Shown here in pieces: positions 41,983-48,673 of a DNA stretch of 48,673 bases. Source of the stretch: Desulfobulbaceae bacterium (lineage in GTDB: Bacteria; Desulfobacterota; Desulfobulbia; Desulfobulbales; Desulfocapsaceae); the NCBI GenBank assembly GCA_024640625.1, contig JAHEER010000022.1:1-48673 (forward strand). Direction: 5' to 3'. The notes beneath the pieces are model-generated. The model was not told the origin of the DNA and made no database searches. It saw only the letters and a list, made by a program, of their open reading frames with translations. The position numbers and the translations under genes are program-made. Within the stretch, counting starts at the first letter, position 1. Every line of letters begins with the position of its first letter.

Positions 41983-42870
41983 TCAAAGGGCGCCGATTTG
42001 CTCCAGTGCGGCCTTTACTTCCGCACTGCCAGTTTCGGACAACGGTTGCTGCGGCGCCAGGGGGGGGCCGACAGGGTACCCCTGCAGTTCGAGACCACCC
42101 TTGATACAGGCTGCCAGATTGTATTTGGCAAAGACTTGATTCAGGGACCACAGCGCTCTCTGGCGCTCCATTGCCCTGTCCCAGTCCTGTGCGTGGCAGA
42201 GCTCAAAGAGTTCCACACTTTGGCGGGGTGCAACACAGGCAGGGCCCGCCATCCAGCCTACCCCGCCGATCATCATGACGCACACGGGTATGTGGGCCGA
42301 GGCGGCAAATACCTTCAACCGTCCCTGGGTGAGGTTGATGATCGAGAGCAGTCTGCCGGTATTGCTGGAGGCATCTTTGATATAGCTGATATTGTCGATC
42401 CGGCTGAGCTTATCTATAGCGCTAAGGCTCAAATCGGAACGCTGAAAATTCGGGTTGGTATAGATGACGACCGGCAGGTTGACGGCCGCGGCGATGGCGC
42501 TGAAATAGTCGAAAACCCCGCCATCTGCCAGCGGGAAATAGCTTTCCAGGATGGCCAGGATTCCGCTGCAGCCAAGCTGTTGATAATCTCTGGCCTGGGC
42601 AACCGCATCGTTGATCGTCGTCGAAGCGACTCCGGCAATTACCGGCAGCCGACCGCCTGCGGCCTCAAGCACGATTTCCACCACCCGTCTGCGCTGCCGG
42701 GAGGTTAAGTAGGCGAACTCTCCGGTCGAACCCAACGGGGTGAGGCCGTGTACACCGGCGTCGATCAGGTCGCGGCACAACCTTGTCAAGACGGGTTCGT
42801 TTATCTGGCCGGAAGGGGTGACCGGTGAAACCAGATAGGGGAAGACCCCTTCGAAATCGGGCGTGCTCAT
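41983..42870 (-). CDS. DapA-family aldolase (dihydrodipicolinate synthase-like)
   Basis: A 295-residue TIM-barrel aldolase/lyase. It shows [17 protein letters not shown] (pyruvate-binding GSTGE), the catalytic tyrosine in VVIYTNPNF, and the Schiff-base lysine in [14 protein letters not shown]. The length is standard. No lysine biosynthesis gene is nearby, so this is probably one of the catabolic or sugar-acid members (such as keto-sugar aldolases) and not the housekeeping DapA. It is followed by the VOC gene in the same direction. Confidence 0.9.
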   Translation of the reverse strand: MSTPDFEGVFPYLVSPVTPSGQINEPVLTRLCRDLIDAGVHGLTPLGSTGEFAYLTSRQRRRVVEIVLEAAGGRLPVIAGVASTTINDAVAQARDYQQLGCSGILAILESYFPLADGGVFDYFSAIAAAVNLPVVIYTNPNFQRSDLSLSAIDKLSRIDNISYIKDASSNTGRLLSIINLTQGRLKVFAASAHIPVCVMMIGGVGWMAGPACVAPRQSVELFELCHAQDWDRAMERQRALWSLNQVFAKYNLAACIKGGLELQGYPVGPPLAPQQPLSETGSAEVKAALEQIGAL

Positions 42871-42920
42871 ACTCAGACCGGTTGAAAATATATTAGTGGA
42901 TTAAAGAACGCCGCATTGAT

Positions 42921-43931
42921 TCATGGATAGATGCGGCTCCAGTCGTTTTTCATACTGATGATTTTCCATCCGCGCTGCGGGCCTTCATCGAGTCCTCGCC
43001 CCAGACGACCAATGTGAGATTCCCTGTCATAGGCCCATTCGCGCGTATCATCGTCATGGTGGACGAGCATGGCCAGACGGGGACCGTCTCCGCCTGCAGT
43101 CCACTCCAGCATCTCGAAGTCACCGTCTGAGTTTCCCACGGCAAGGACCGGTCGACGGCCGATATAACGGTTAATGCCAACCGGTTTACCGGCTTTATCA
43201 TCAATAAAGTCGATTTCAGGCTGTTTGACAATGACCGGGACCCCATCTCTTATCTCGTACTTGGCCTTGATACTTGAGCCTATGACCTGCTCAGGCGGCA
43301 CGCCGTAGACCTCTTCTGCAAAGACGCGCAGGAAATCAATGCCTCCTCCGGAAACGATATAAACCTTGAAGTCATTGGCTCGAAGGAAATCGAGAAGTTC
43401 CAGCATGGGTTGAAACACCATTGCCGTATAGGGCTTGCCTGACTCTGGGTGGCGGGCGGTTTCCAGCCATCTTGAGACTGACTCGGAAAACTCACTGACC
43501 GTCACCCCGGCGTGGGTGGCCATGGCCATCTCCAGCAGGGCCTTCTCTCCCCCTGACAGTGCTGCCTGGAGATTACCTCTCAGCACCGAGGCGAAGGGTT
43601 CAGTCTGCTGCCACTCGGGATGGGCGGGGGCCAGTTCCTCGATGCGGTCAAAGATGTAGATAGCCTGGAAGTAGAGCGGCCGCTCCGACCAGAGGGTACC
43701 GTCGTTGTCAAAAGCAGCAATTCTCATCTTTGCCGGAATGAAATCATCGTGTTCAGCACTGGTTGTCCTGGTCACGAAGTCGATGATTGCCTTCTTGTTC
43801 GATCCGACGTTCCATGAGGGCAGGGGATCCTGGGACTGGGAGTGGGCACTGAGCGCACCAGCGCACAGAATGACAGCACATAGTGTGGCACGAAAAAGCA
43901 CGGATAATGACTTCTGGGTAGCTGAATGCAT
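42921..43931 (-). CDS. exported HAD-superfamily phosphatase
   Basis: A 336-residue HAD hydrolase with a Sec signal peptide (about 1-33: basic start, then LCAVILCAGALSAHS). HAD motif I is AAFDNDGTLW (the nucleophile Asp), motif II is IVSGGGIDF, the motif III lysine may be that of IKAKYEIRDG, and motif IV is AVGNSDGDFEML. It resembles phosphoserine phosphatase-like family members found in the periplasm. ATG 43931 is chosen because GGAGG lies about ten bases upstream and a signal peptide begins here; the frame upstream to 44066 has no such feature. It is divergent from the HD-GYP receptor. Confidence 0.9.
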   Translation of the reverse strand: MHSATQKSLSVLFRATLCAVILCAGALSAHSQSQDPLPSWNVGSNKKAIIDFVTRTTSAEHDDFIPAKMRIAAFDNDGTLWSERPLYFQAIYIFDRIEELAPAHPEWQQTEPFASVLRGNLQAALSGGEKALLEMAMATHAGVTVSEFSESVSRWLETARHPESGKPYTAMVFQPMLELLDFLRANDFKVYIVSGGGIDFLRVFAEEVYGVPPEQVIGSSIKAKYEIRDGVPVIVKQPEIDFIDDKAGKPVGINRYIGRRPVLAVGNSDGDFEMLEWTAGGDGPRLAMLVHHDDDTREWAYDRESHIGRLGRGLDEGPQRGWKIISMKNDWSRIYP

Positions 43932-44159
43932 TGCCTGGCCTCCGATTGCCAGTCCACCGGATATGTGTGATCTCCACCTGGCTGGCATGAAAGATTTGTC
44001 TGAGCGTGGGCAGGTAGCCGGCTCGAAATGTAGTATCTGAAGAACCCTGTCTATCTCAGTAAACACTTGACGTCGTTAGATCAATTATTTTTTATACAGT
44101 GGCAATTGCCTTATTATTCCTCAATCCCGTCCTTGGATAACCTCGTCGACAGGTGCATC

Positions 44160-47117
44160 ATGAGCCGATTTTTCAGTAAAAGCTATCCCCTGCGAATCCA
44201 TATCGCCAGTCTTTTTCTCGCCCTTATACTGCTGGCCTGCATTTCTATTTCCCTGCTCTTCTATGTAAAGAGTAGAGACATGGTCATCACTGAAATGTCT
44301 AAAATGGTCGATCGAGTGGTGAGTGAAACCGTGCGGGAAATCGAGAGGCTTTTCGGACCGCCCGAGACGCTGGCTGCCTTGCTTTCCAAATCGGCTATAG
44401 CCAGAGCCGATAACTTTGAAGACCGCCTGCAGGGATTGCAGGTGATGCACGAATCCCTGTTGACCAATCCGGAGATCGCTTCCATTTATCTAGGTTATCC
44501 GAATGGTGAATTCTTTCAGTTTCGACGCCTGCTGAATGACCAGGACAGGCGGATACTTGAAGCTCCCGGGCAGGCGTCCTGGGCTGTGCAGAGTATCGAT
44601 TTTCACGAGGATAAGACGGTCAGTAAGCAGATTTTGTTCTTCAATCATAACCTGGAATTTCTGTTTAGCAGACCATGGCAATCTACCTACGACCCGCGCC
44701 AGCGAAGCTGGTACAACCAGGCTCAGGACAGCGAGGCGACGGTGCGAGGCAGCCCCTACGTCTTTTTTACGGACAGAAAACTAGGCCTGACTTTTTCCCG
44801 CAGCCTCGCTGATAATGGCGCGGTTGCGGGCGTCGATATTCGCCTGGAGACCCTGTCTGAGATGATGAAACAGTTTAAGATTACTCCCAATACGAAAGTG
44901 GTTCTGTTTGGCTCAAATAGGCAACTTATCGCCCATGAAGACACCGATAGTTTGATAATCGAAGCCGATAACGGTGCCAGTCAGATAGGCAGGAGGAGTC
45001 TTGAGCAGCTCGGCGACCCGGTTTTGGGTAAACTTGCTGACATAGTTGGGGCTGAGGATCTGAATCAACTGCACCAAATTAAACTCAAGGCCAACGGTGA
45101 GCCCTGGCTAGCCGCCAGCGGTAAGTTGCACCTCGATGGCGGCTCTCCCATCTTTTTTAGTATGGTCATGCCAATTCTGGAGCTGACTGCGGAAGTTCGT
45201 AAAATTAGAAACCAGACAGTACTGCTGACCCTGGCAATTATTCTGGCGTTGATTCCCATCACCTTGTGGGTGGCCCGCGGAATTTCCAAACCGATAAGCC
45301 AACTGGCCGGCGAGGCTAACGCGGTTCGTCGCCTGGACTTCAGCGAAAGTGATCGGGTTCGCTCAGTGATCAGGGAAGTGGATGAGTTGTCCAGGGCGAT
45401 GAAATTCATGAAAATGACTATTGCCGAATTCCTGCTGCTGATCGAATCGCTGAATAGGGAGAAGAACTTCGATACCCTGCTCGAGCGCATTGGTACCGAC
45501 GTCCGTCAAGCGGCCGCTGCAGACGGAGTGTTGATCTGCCTGATCGATGACGAGGCAGGGACCCTGAAGCCCGATGTCTATTGTGATGATAATACCTGCA
45601 GCCGGGGTCTGGACCTTCCCGATCTCGATCTGGACGGGGATCTGCCGATCATTCAGGCAGTCAAGCAAAACGAGCGGCTGCGTTGGGACCTTGAGCCAGG
45701 CCAGGCCGATACTTTATTAGAGCTAATCGGTTCGGAAAATCGGCAGGTCACCATCTGGTGCGAGCCGCTGGAGGATCGGCAGAACACCTCCATGGGAGTC
45801 ATTGGCCTCATTTATCGTGGCTCGGCCGGGACCTCGGAAAGCAGCGAACTCCAGGATCGTCTGAGGTACGTGGAGAGACTCTCGGGCCTTGCCGGGGTGA
45901 CTCTGGAGACCAAGCAGCTGATTCAGAAGCAGAAGGAACTATTCGATGCCTTCATCAAACTGATTGCCGGCGCCATCGACGCCAAATCACCTTACACCGG
46001 TGGACATTGTCAACGGGTGCCAGAGATTGCCAAGATGCTGGCCCAGGCCGCCTGTGACCAGACCGAGGGCCCGCTGGCCGACTTCAGCCTCACTGATGAA
46101 CAGTGGGAGGAACTCCATGTCGCCGCCTGGCTCCATGACTGCGGTAAAGTGACAACCCCTGAATTCGTGGTCGACAAGGCGACCAAGCTGGAGACGATTT
46201 ACGACCGGATTCACGAGGTGCGCATGCGTTTTGAGGTGCTCAAACGCGATGCCGAGATCCAGTGCTGGAAGTCTATCGCCGGAGGCGGCAGCGAAGAGAA
46301 ACTGCTTGATGCTTTAGAAAAAGAGCTGACCCAGTTAGATGACGACTTTGAATTCATCGCCCGCTGCAATGAAGGCGGCGAATTTCTTGCCGATGAGCTG
46401 CTTGAGCGTATCCATGAGATTGCCAGCCGAAGCTGGATCCGCACCCTTGACGACAGGATCGGTATTTCCTGGGAAGAGGGACAGCGGAAAGATAGGAGCC
46501 CTGCAGCGCCTTTACCGGCAGAAGAGCGGCTGCTTTCAGACAGGGACGAGCACCTTATCGCCAGGCGCGACACCGATACCATTGAGCCGGAAAACCGATG
46601 GGGGTTCAAGCTTGATCAGCCGGAGCACCTCTACAACAGGGGAGAGGTCTACAACCTTGAGGTCCGGCGGGGCACCCTGAGTCATGAGGAGAGATTCAAA
46701 ATAAACGATCACATCGTCCAGACCATCAAAATGCTCGAGGAACTTCCTTATCCACGCCACCTGCGCAATGTTCCGGAGATTGCGGGGGGCCACCACGAAA
46801 CCCTGCATGGGACCGGGTATCCGCGTAAATTGACCGGCGACCAGATGTCGGTTACCGCCAAGATGATGGTCATTGCCGATGTCTTCGAGGCGCTGACTGC
46901 ATCTGACAGGCCCTATAAAAAAGCGAAGAAACTCAGTGATGCCGTCCACATCATGGGTATGATGCAGCAAGGAGGTCACTTCGATCCCGATCTCTACCGG
47001 CTCTTTCTGACCAGCGGCATCTATCGCCAGTATGGTGAGCGGTACCTCGACCCGTCCCAGATAGACGATGTCGACATCAGGCCATATCTGGAGGCCTCAG
47101 CGACGCACACCAGCTGA
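44160..47117 (+). CDS. membrane receptor with Cache, HAMP, GAF-like and HD-GYP domains
   Basis: A 985-residue protein. TM1 (about 13-36) is followed by a periplasmic Cache domain (about 37-335), TM2 (about 345-365), HAMP (about 366-420), a GAF-like region (about 440-600) and HD-GYP (about 615-960). The phosphodiesterase site has the HD pair in WLHDCGK (near residue 659) and HHETLHGTGYP (about 876-886). The usual Asp of HHExxDGxGYP is His here. About 150 extra residues separate the two halves. It should degrade c-di-GMP or a related cyclic dinucleotide in response to an external ligand. ATG 44160 is chosen; the frame starts at 44067 without a ribosome site. Confidence 0.9.
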   Translation: MSRFFSKSYPLRIHIASLFLALILLACISISLLFYVKSRDMVITEMSKMVDRVVSETVREIERLFGPPETLAALLSKSAIARADNFEDRLQGLQVMHESLLTNPEIASIYLGYPNGEFFQFRRLLNDQDRRILEAPGQASWAVQSIDFHEDKTVSKQILFFNHNLEFLFSRPWQSTYDPRQRSWYNQAQDSEATVRGSPYVFFTDRKLGLTFSRSLADNGAVAGVDIRLETLSEMMKQFKITPNTKVVLFGSNRQLIAHEDTDSLIIEADNGASQIGRRSLEQLGDPVLGKLADIVGAEDLNQLHQIKLKANGEPWLAASGKLHLDGGSPIFFSMVMPILELTAEVRKIRNQTVLLTLAIILALIPITLWVARGISKPISQLAGEANAVRRLDFSESDRVRSVIREVDELSRAMKFMKMTIAEFLLLIESLNREKNFDTLLERIGTDVRQAAAADGVLICLIDDEAGTLKPDVYCDDNTCSRGLDLPDLDLDGDLPIIQAVKQNERLRWDLEPGQADTLLELIGSENRQVTIWCEPLEDRQNTSMGVIGLIYRGSAGTSESSELQDRLRYVERLSGLAGVTLETKQLIQKQKELFDAFIKLIAGAIDAKSPYTGGHCQRVPEIAKMLAQAACDQTEGPLADFSLTDEQWEELHVAAWLHDCGKVTTPEFVVDKATKLETIYDRIHEVRMRFEVLKRDAEIQCWKSIAGGGSEEKLLDALEKELTQLDDDFEFIARCNEGGEFLADELLERIHEIASRSWIRTLDDRIGISWEEGQRKDRSPAAPLPAEERLLSDRDEHLIARRDTDTIEPENRWGFKLDQPEHLYNRGEVYNLEVRRGTLSHEERFKINDHIVQTIKMLEELPYPRHLRNVPEIAGGHHETLHGTGYPRKLTGDQMSVTAKMMVIADVFEALTASDRPYKKAKKLSDAVHIMGMMQQGGHFDPDLYRLFLTSGIYRQYGERYLDPSQIDDVDIRPYLEASATHTS

Positions 47118-47253
47118 GGGACGGGGACCGGCCTTGCCCGTGACAACATTTAACACCGCAGGCCCGTGTGAACGTGAAGATAGCAGTGGAAGCAATGGGC
47201 GTAATTGGGTACCTTGGTGGCCAACTTGTGGATCATAACGCAAAGGAACTCCA

Positions 47254-48477
47254 ATGAGTGATGTCATACTGATCAACATAACCGGTCGGGACCGTAAGGG
47301 GCTCGATGCGAAATTCACCGGTATTCTAGCCCAATACAATGTCAATATCCTCGATATAGGCCAGGCGGTTATTCATAAGCACATATCCCTGGGAATTCTT
47401 GCAGAGATTCCCAGGGCCGAAGATTATTCATCAATTTTCAAGGACATGCTGTTTGAAGGTCATAACATGGACCTGGAGGTTGATATCAAAAAAGTCGAAC
47501 TGGACAGTTACGAAAACTGGGTGCATGCCCAGGGAAAGGAGCGGCGGATCATTACAATTCTTGGCAGAACCCTGTCCGCCCGACAAATTTCCGCGGTGGC
47601 CTCGGTTATCTCTGAGAATCAACTTAATATAGACAGTATTACCCGCCTTACAGGCCGGATTTCCCTGAAAGAGCAGCAGATTAACCCGCGCGCCTGTGTG
47701 CAGTTATCGGTCAGCGGCACACCCCGTAATATCCTGGATATGCGCGGCAAATTCATGGAGATTTCCCAGAAGGATGGCATCGATATCTCTTTTCACGTAG
47801 ACAACATTTATCGCCGTAACAGAAAATTGGTGGTTTTCGATATGGACTCGACCCTGATTCAGGCTGAAGTGATAGTTGAACTCGCCAAGCTTGCCGGTGT
47901 TGGGGATCAGGTTAATCAAATCACTGAGGCGGCGATGCGCGGAGAAATCGATTTCAAAGAGAGTTTCCGCCAGCGGGTGGCCTTGCTTAAGGGGTTGGAA
48001 GAGGAGAAATTACTGCACTTGACGAAGCAGTTGCCGCTCACCGATGGTGCCGACCTGGTGGTTAAGACCCTCAAGGGGTTGGGCTACAAGATCGGAATTC
48101 TTTCTGGCGGCTTCAGGTTTGTGGGTGAGTATCTCAAGAATAAACTCGGCATCGACTACGTATTTGCCAATGAACTGGATATCAAGGATGGTGTGGTGAC
48201 GGGCCGCGTGGTCGGTGAAATTGTCGACGGCCAAAGGAAGGCTGAACTCCTGAGAAAGCTGGCCGAGCAGGAAAACATAGCCCTCGAGCAGACCATTGCT
48301 GTCGGTGACGGCGCCAATGACCTGCCGATGATCTCCATTGCCGGCCTCGGTGTGGCCTTCAACGCCAAACCGGTGGTCCGCGAGAAAGCTGCCAACGCGA
48401 TATCCAGTGTCGGGTTGGACGGACTCCTCTATCTGATCGGTATCCACGATCGGGAAATCAAGCAAGAAGTCAAATAG
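47254..48477 (+). CDS. serB: phosphoserine phosphatase SerB with tandem ACT-like domains
   Basis: A 407-residue enzyme, last step of serine synthesis (phosphoserine to serine). Two ACT-like domains occupy residues 1-about 185 (LINITGRDRKGLDAKFTGIL and RIITILGRTLSARQISAVAS). The HAD domain follows: VVFDMDSTLIQAEVI (nucleophile Asp), ILSGGFRFV, and VGDGANDLPMIS. Most SerB proteins have one ACT domain or none; this long form probably senses serine. ATG 47254 has AAGGAAC upstream. A hairpin lies 40 bases after the stop, before the convergent 5S gene. Confidence 0.95.
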   Translation: MSDVILINITGRDRKGLDAKFTGILAQYNVNILDIGQAVIHKHISLGILAEIPRAEDYSSIFKDMLFEGHNMDLEVDIKKVELDSYENWVHAQGKERRIITILGRTLSARQISAVASVISENQLNIDSITRLTGRISLKEQQINPRACVQLSVSGTPRNILDMRGKFMEISQKDGIDISFHVDNIYRRNRKLVVFDMDSTLIQAEVIVELAKLAGVGDQVNQITEAAMRGEIDFKESFRQRVALLKGLEEEKLLHLTKQLPLTDGADLVVKTLKGLGYKIGILSGGFRFVGEYLKNKLGIDYVFANELDIKDGVVTGRVVGEIVDGQRKAELLRKLAEQENIALEQTIAVGDGANDLPMISIAGLGVAFNAKPVVREKAANAISSVGLDGLLYLIGIHDREIKQEVK

Positions 48478-48517
48478 CGGCCCATCACATTCCGCTTCTG
48501 TGACCCGCCCGAAACAC

Positions 48518-48551
48518 CAAACCCCTTACCTCGGAAGAAGTAAGGGGTTTG
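48518..48551. terminator. hairpin between serB and the convergent 5S rRNA gene
   Basis: A perfect 12-base-pair stem CAAACCCCTTAC (48518-48529) with GTAAGGGGTTTG (48540-48551) and a ten-base loop. It stands after serB on the plus strand and after the 5S gene on the minus strand, so it may terminate both transcripts. T-tracts are short. Confidence 0.7.
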
Positions 48552-48562
48552 TGGTAGAAAGG

Positions 48563-48673
48563 AATTCGGCGGCGACCTACTCTCCCACACAGTTGCCCAT
48601 GCAGTACCATCGGCGCAGAAGAGCTTAACTTCCGTGTTCGGAATGGAAACGGGTGGAGCCTCTTCGCTATGAC
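48563..48673 (-). rRNA. rrf: 5S ribosomal RNA, 5' end cut by the window
   Basis: The minus strand reads a typical bacterial 5S: CCACCCGTTTCCATTCCGAA, CACGGAAGTTAAGCTCTTC, GCGCCGATGGTACTGC and GGGAGAGTAGGTCGCCGCC. About eight bases of the 5' end lie beyond the right edge. The 3' end is approximate. 5S is normally last in an rRNA operon, so 23S and 16S should follow outside the window, transcribed toward this gene. Confidence 0.93.

Noticed and set aside
1..48673. Search for CRISPR arrays, tRNA genes and transposase genes
   Set aside because: No regularly spaced repeats, cloverleaf sequences or transposase/integrase proteins were recognised in the window.

Overview
The window looks like chromosomal DNA of a Gram-negative, at least facultatively anaerobic bacterium. 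Desulfobacterota (a Desulfobulbales-like lineage) is my best guess. I base this on gene content: a glycyl radical enzyme with its activase, a long two-ACT-domain SerB, an Mrp-type antiporter operon of the E-F-G-B-C-D-D-D type, a TrpXYZ-like ABC transporter, and Sec-exported and Cache/HD-GYP envelope proteins. The lineage is inference; a 16S sequence from the rRNA operon that begins at the right edge would settle it. Most of the window is GC-rich housekeeping and metabolic DNA. About 23.8-29.3 kb reads visibly AT-richer and is gene-poor.

Layout. 1-145: tail of an unidentified gene. 416-7848: nine-gene, tightly coupled operon for a multisubunit cation/proton antiporter with three NuoL/MrpD-like proteins and a DUF4040-MbhE-MnhB fusion. 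7.9-19.9 kb: housekeeping genes on both strands (RNase H-like exonuclease, ArfB, pyruvate kinase, PdxH, RtcB, SrkA kinase, spermidine-synthase-like methyltransferase, YpsA-type protein, ferredoxin-nitroreductase, RapZ C-terminal domain protein, aldo/keto reductase, glyoxalase II), plus a decayed RluA-type pseudouridine synthase. 20.1-22.8 kb: three-gene ABC importer. 22.8-23.8 kb: CsaA-like tRNA-binding protein and a small hydrolase. 23.8-29.3 kb: accessory block with two diverged copies of a two-gene module (zinc-ribbon PilZ protein plus a small protein of unknown family), a small membrane protein, an acyl-CoA dehydrogenase, a MITE-like palindromic element and another small membrane protein.

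29.4-33.6 kb (minus strand): a probable operon of a GH63/MGH1-like glucosidase, a glucose-dehydrogenase-like SDR and a quinone-reductase-like flavoprotein. 33.8-37.2 kb: glycyl radical enzyme and activase. 37.5-38.7 kb: Hsp20 divergent from a protein with two ribbon-helix-helix-like segments, a candidate local regulator. 38.9-41.4 kb: malate dehydrogenase, then an overlapping macrodomain-sirtuin pair that fits O-acetyl-ADP-ribose or ADP-ribose turnover. 41.5-47.1 kb: VOC protein, DapA-family aldolase, an exported HAD phosphatase and a divergent large Cache-HAMP-GAF-HD-GYP receptor. 47.3-48.5 kb: SerB, ending head-on against the 5S rRNA gene of an rRNA operon that continues outside the window.

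The best candidates for something undescribed are the duplicated PilZ/unknown-protein module (24.1-26.5 kb) and the double-RHH protein divergent from hsp20. The internally deleted RluA gene, the aldo/keto reductase without its usual C-terminal cysteines and the glycyl radical enzyme of unassigned substrate also deserve a second look.
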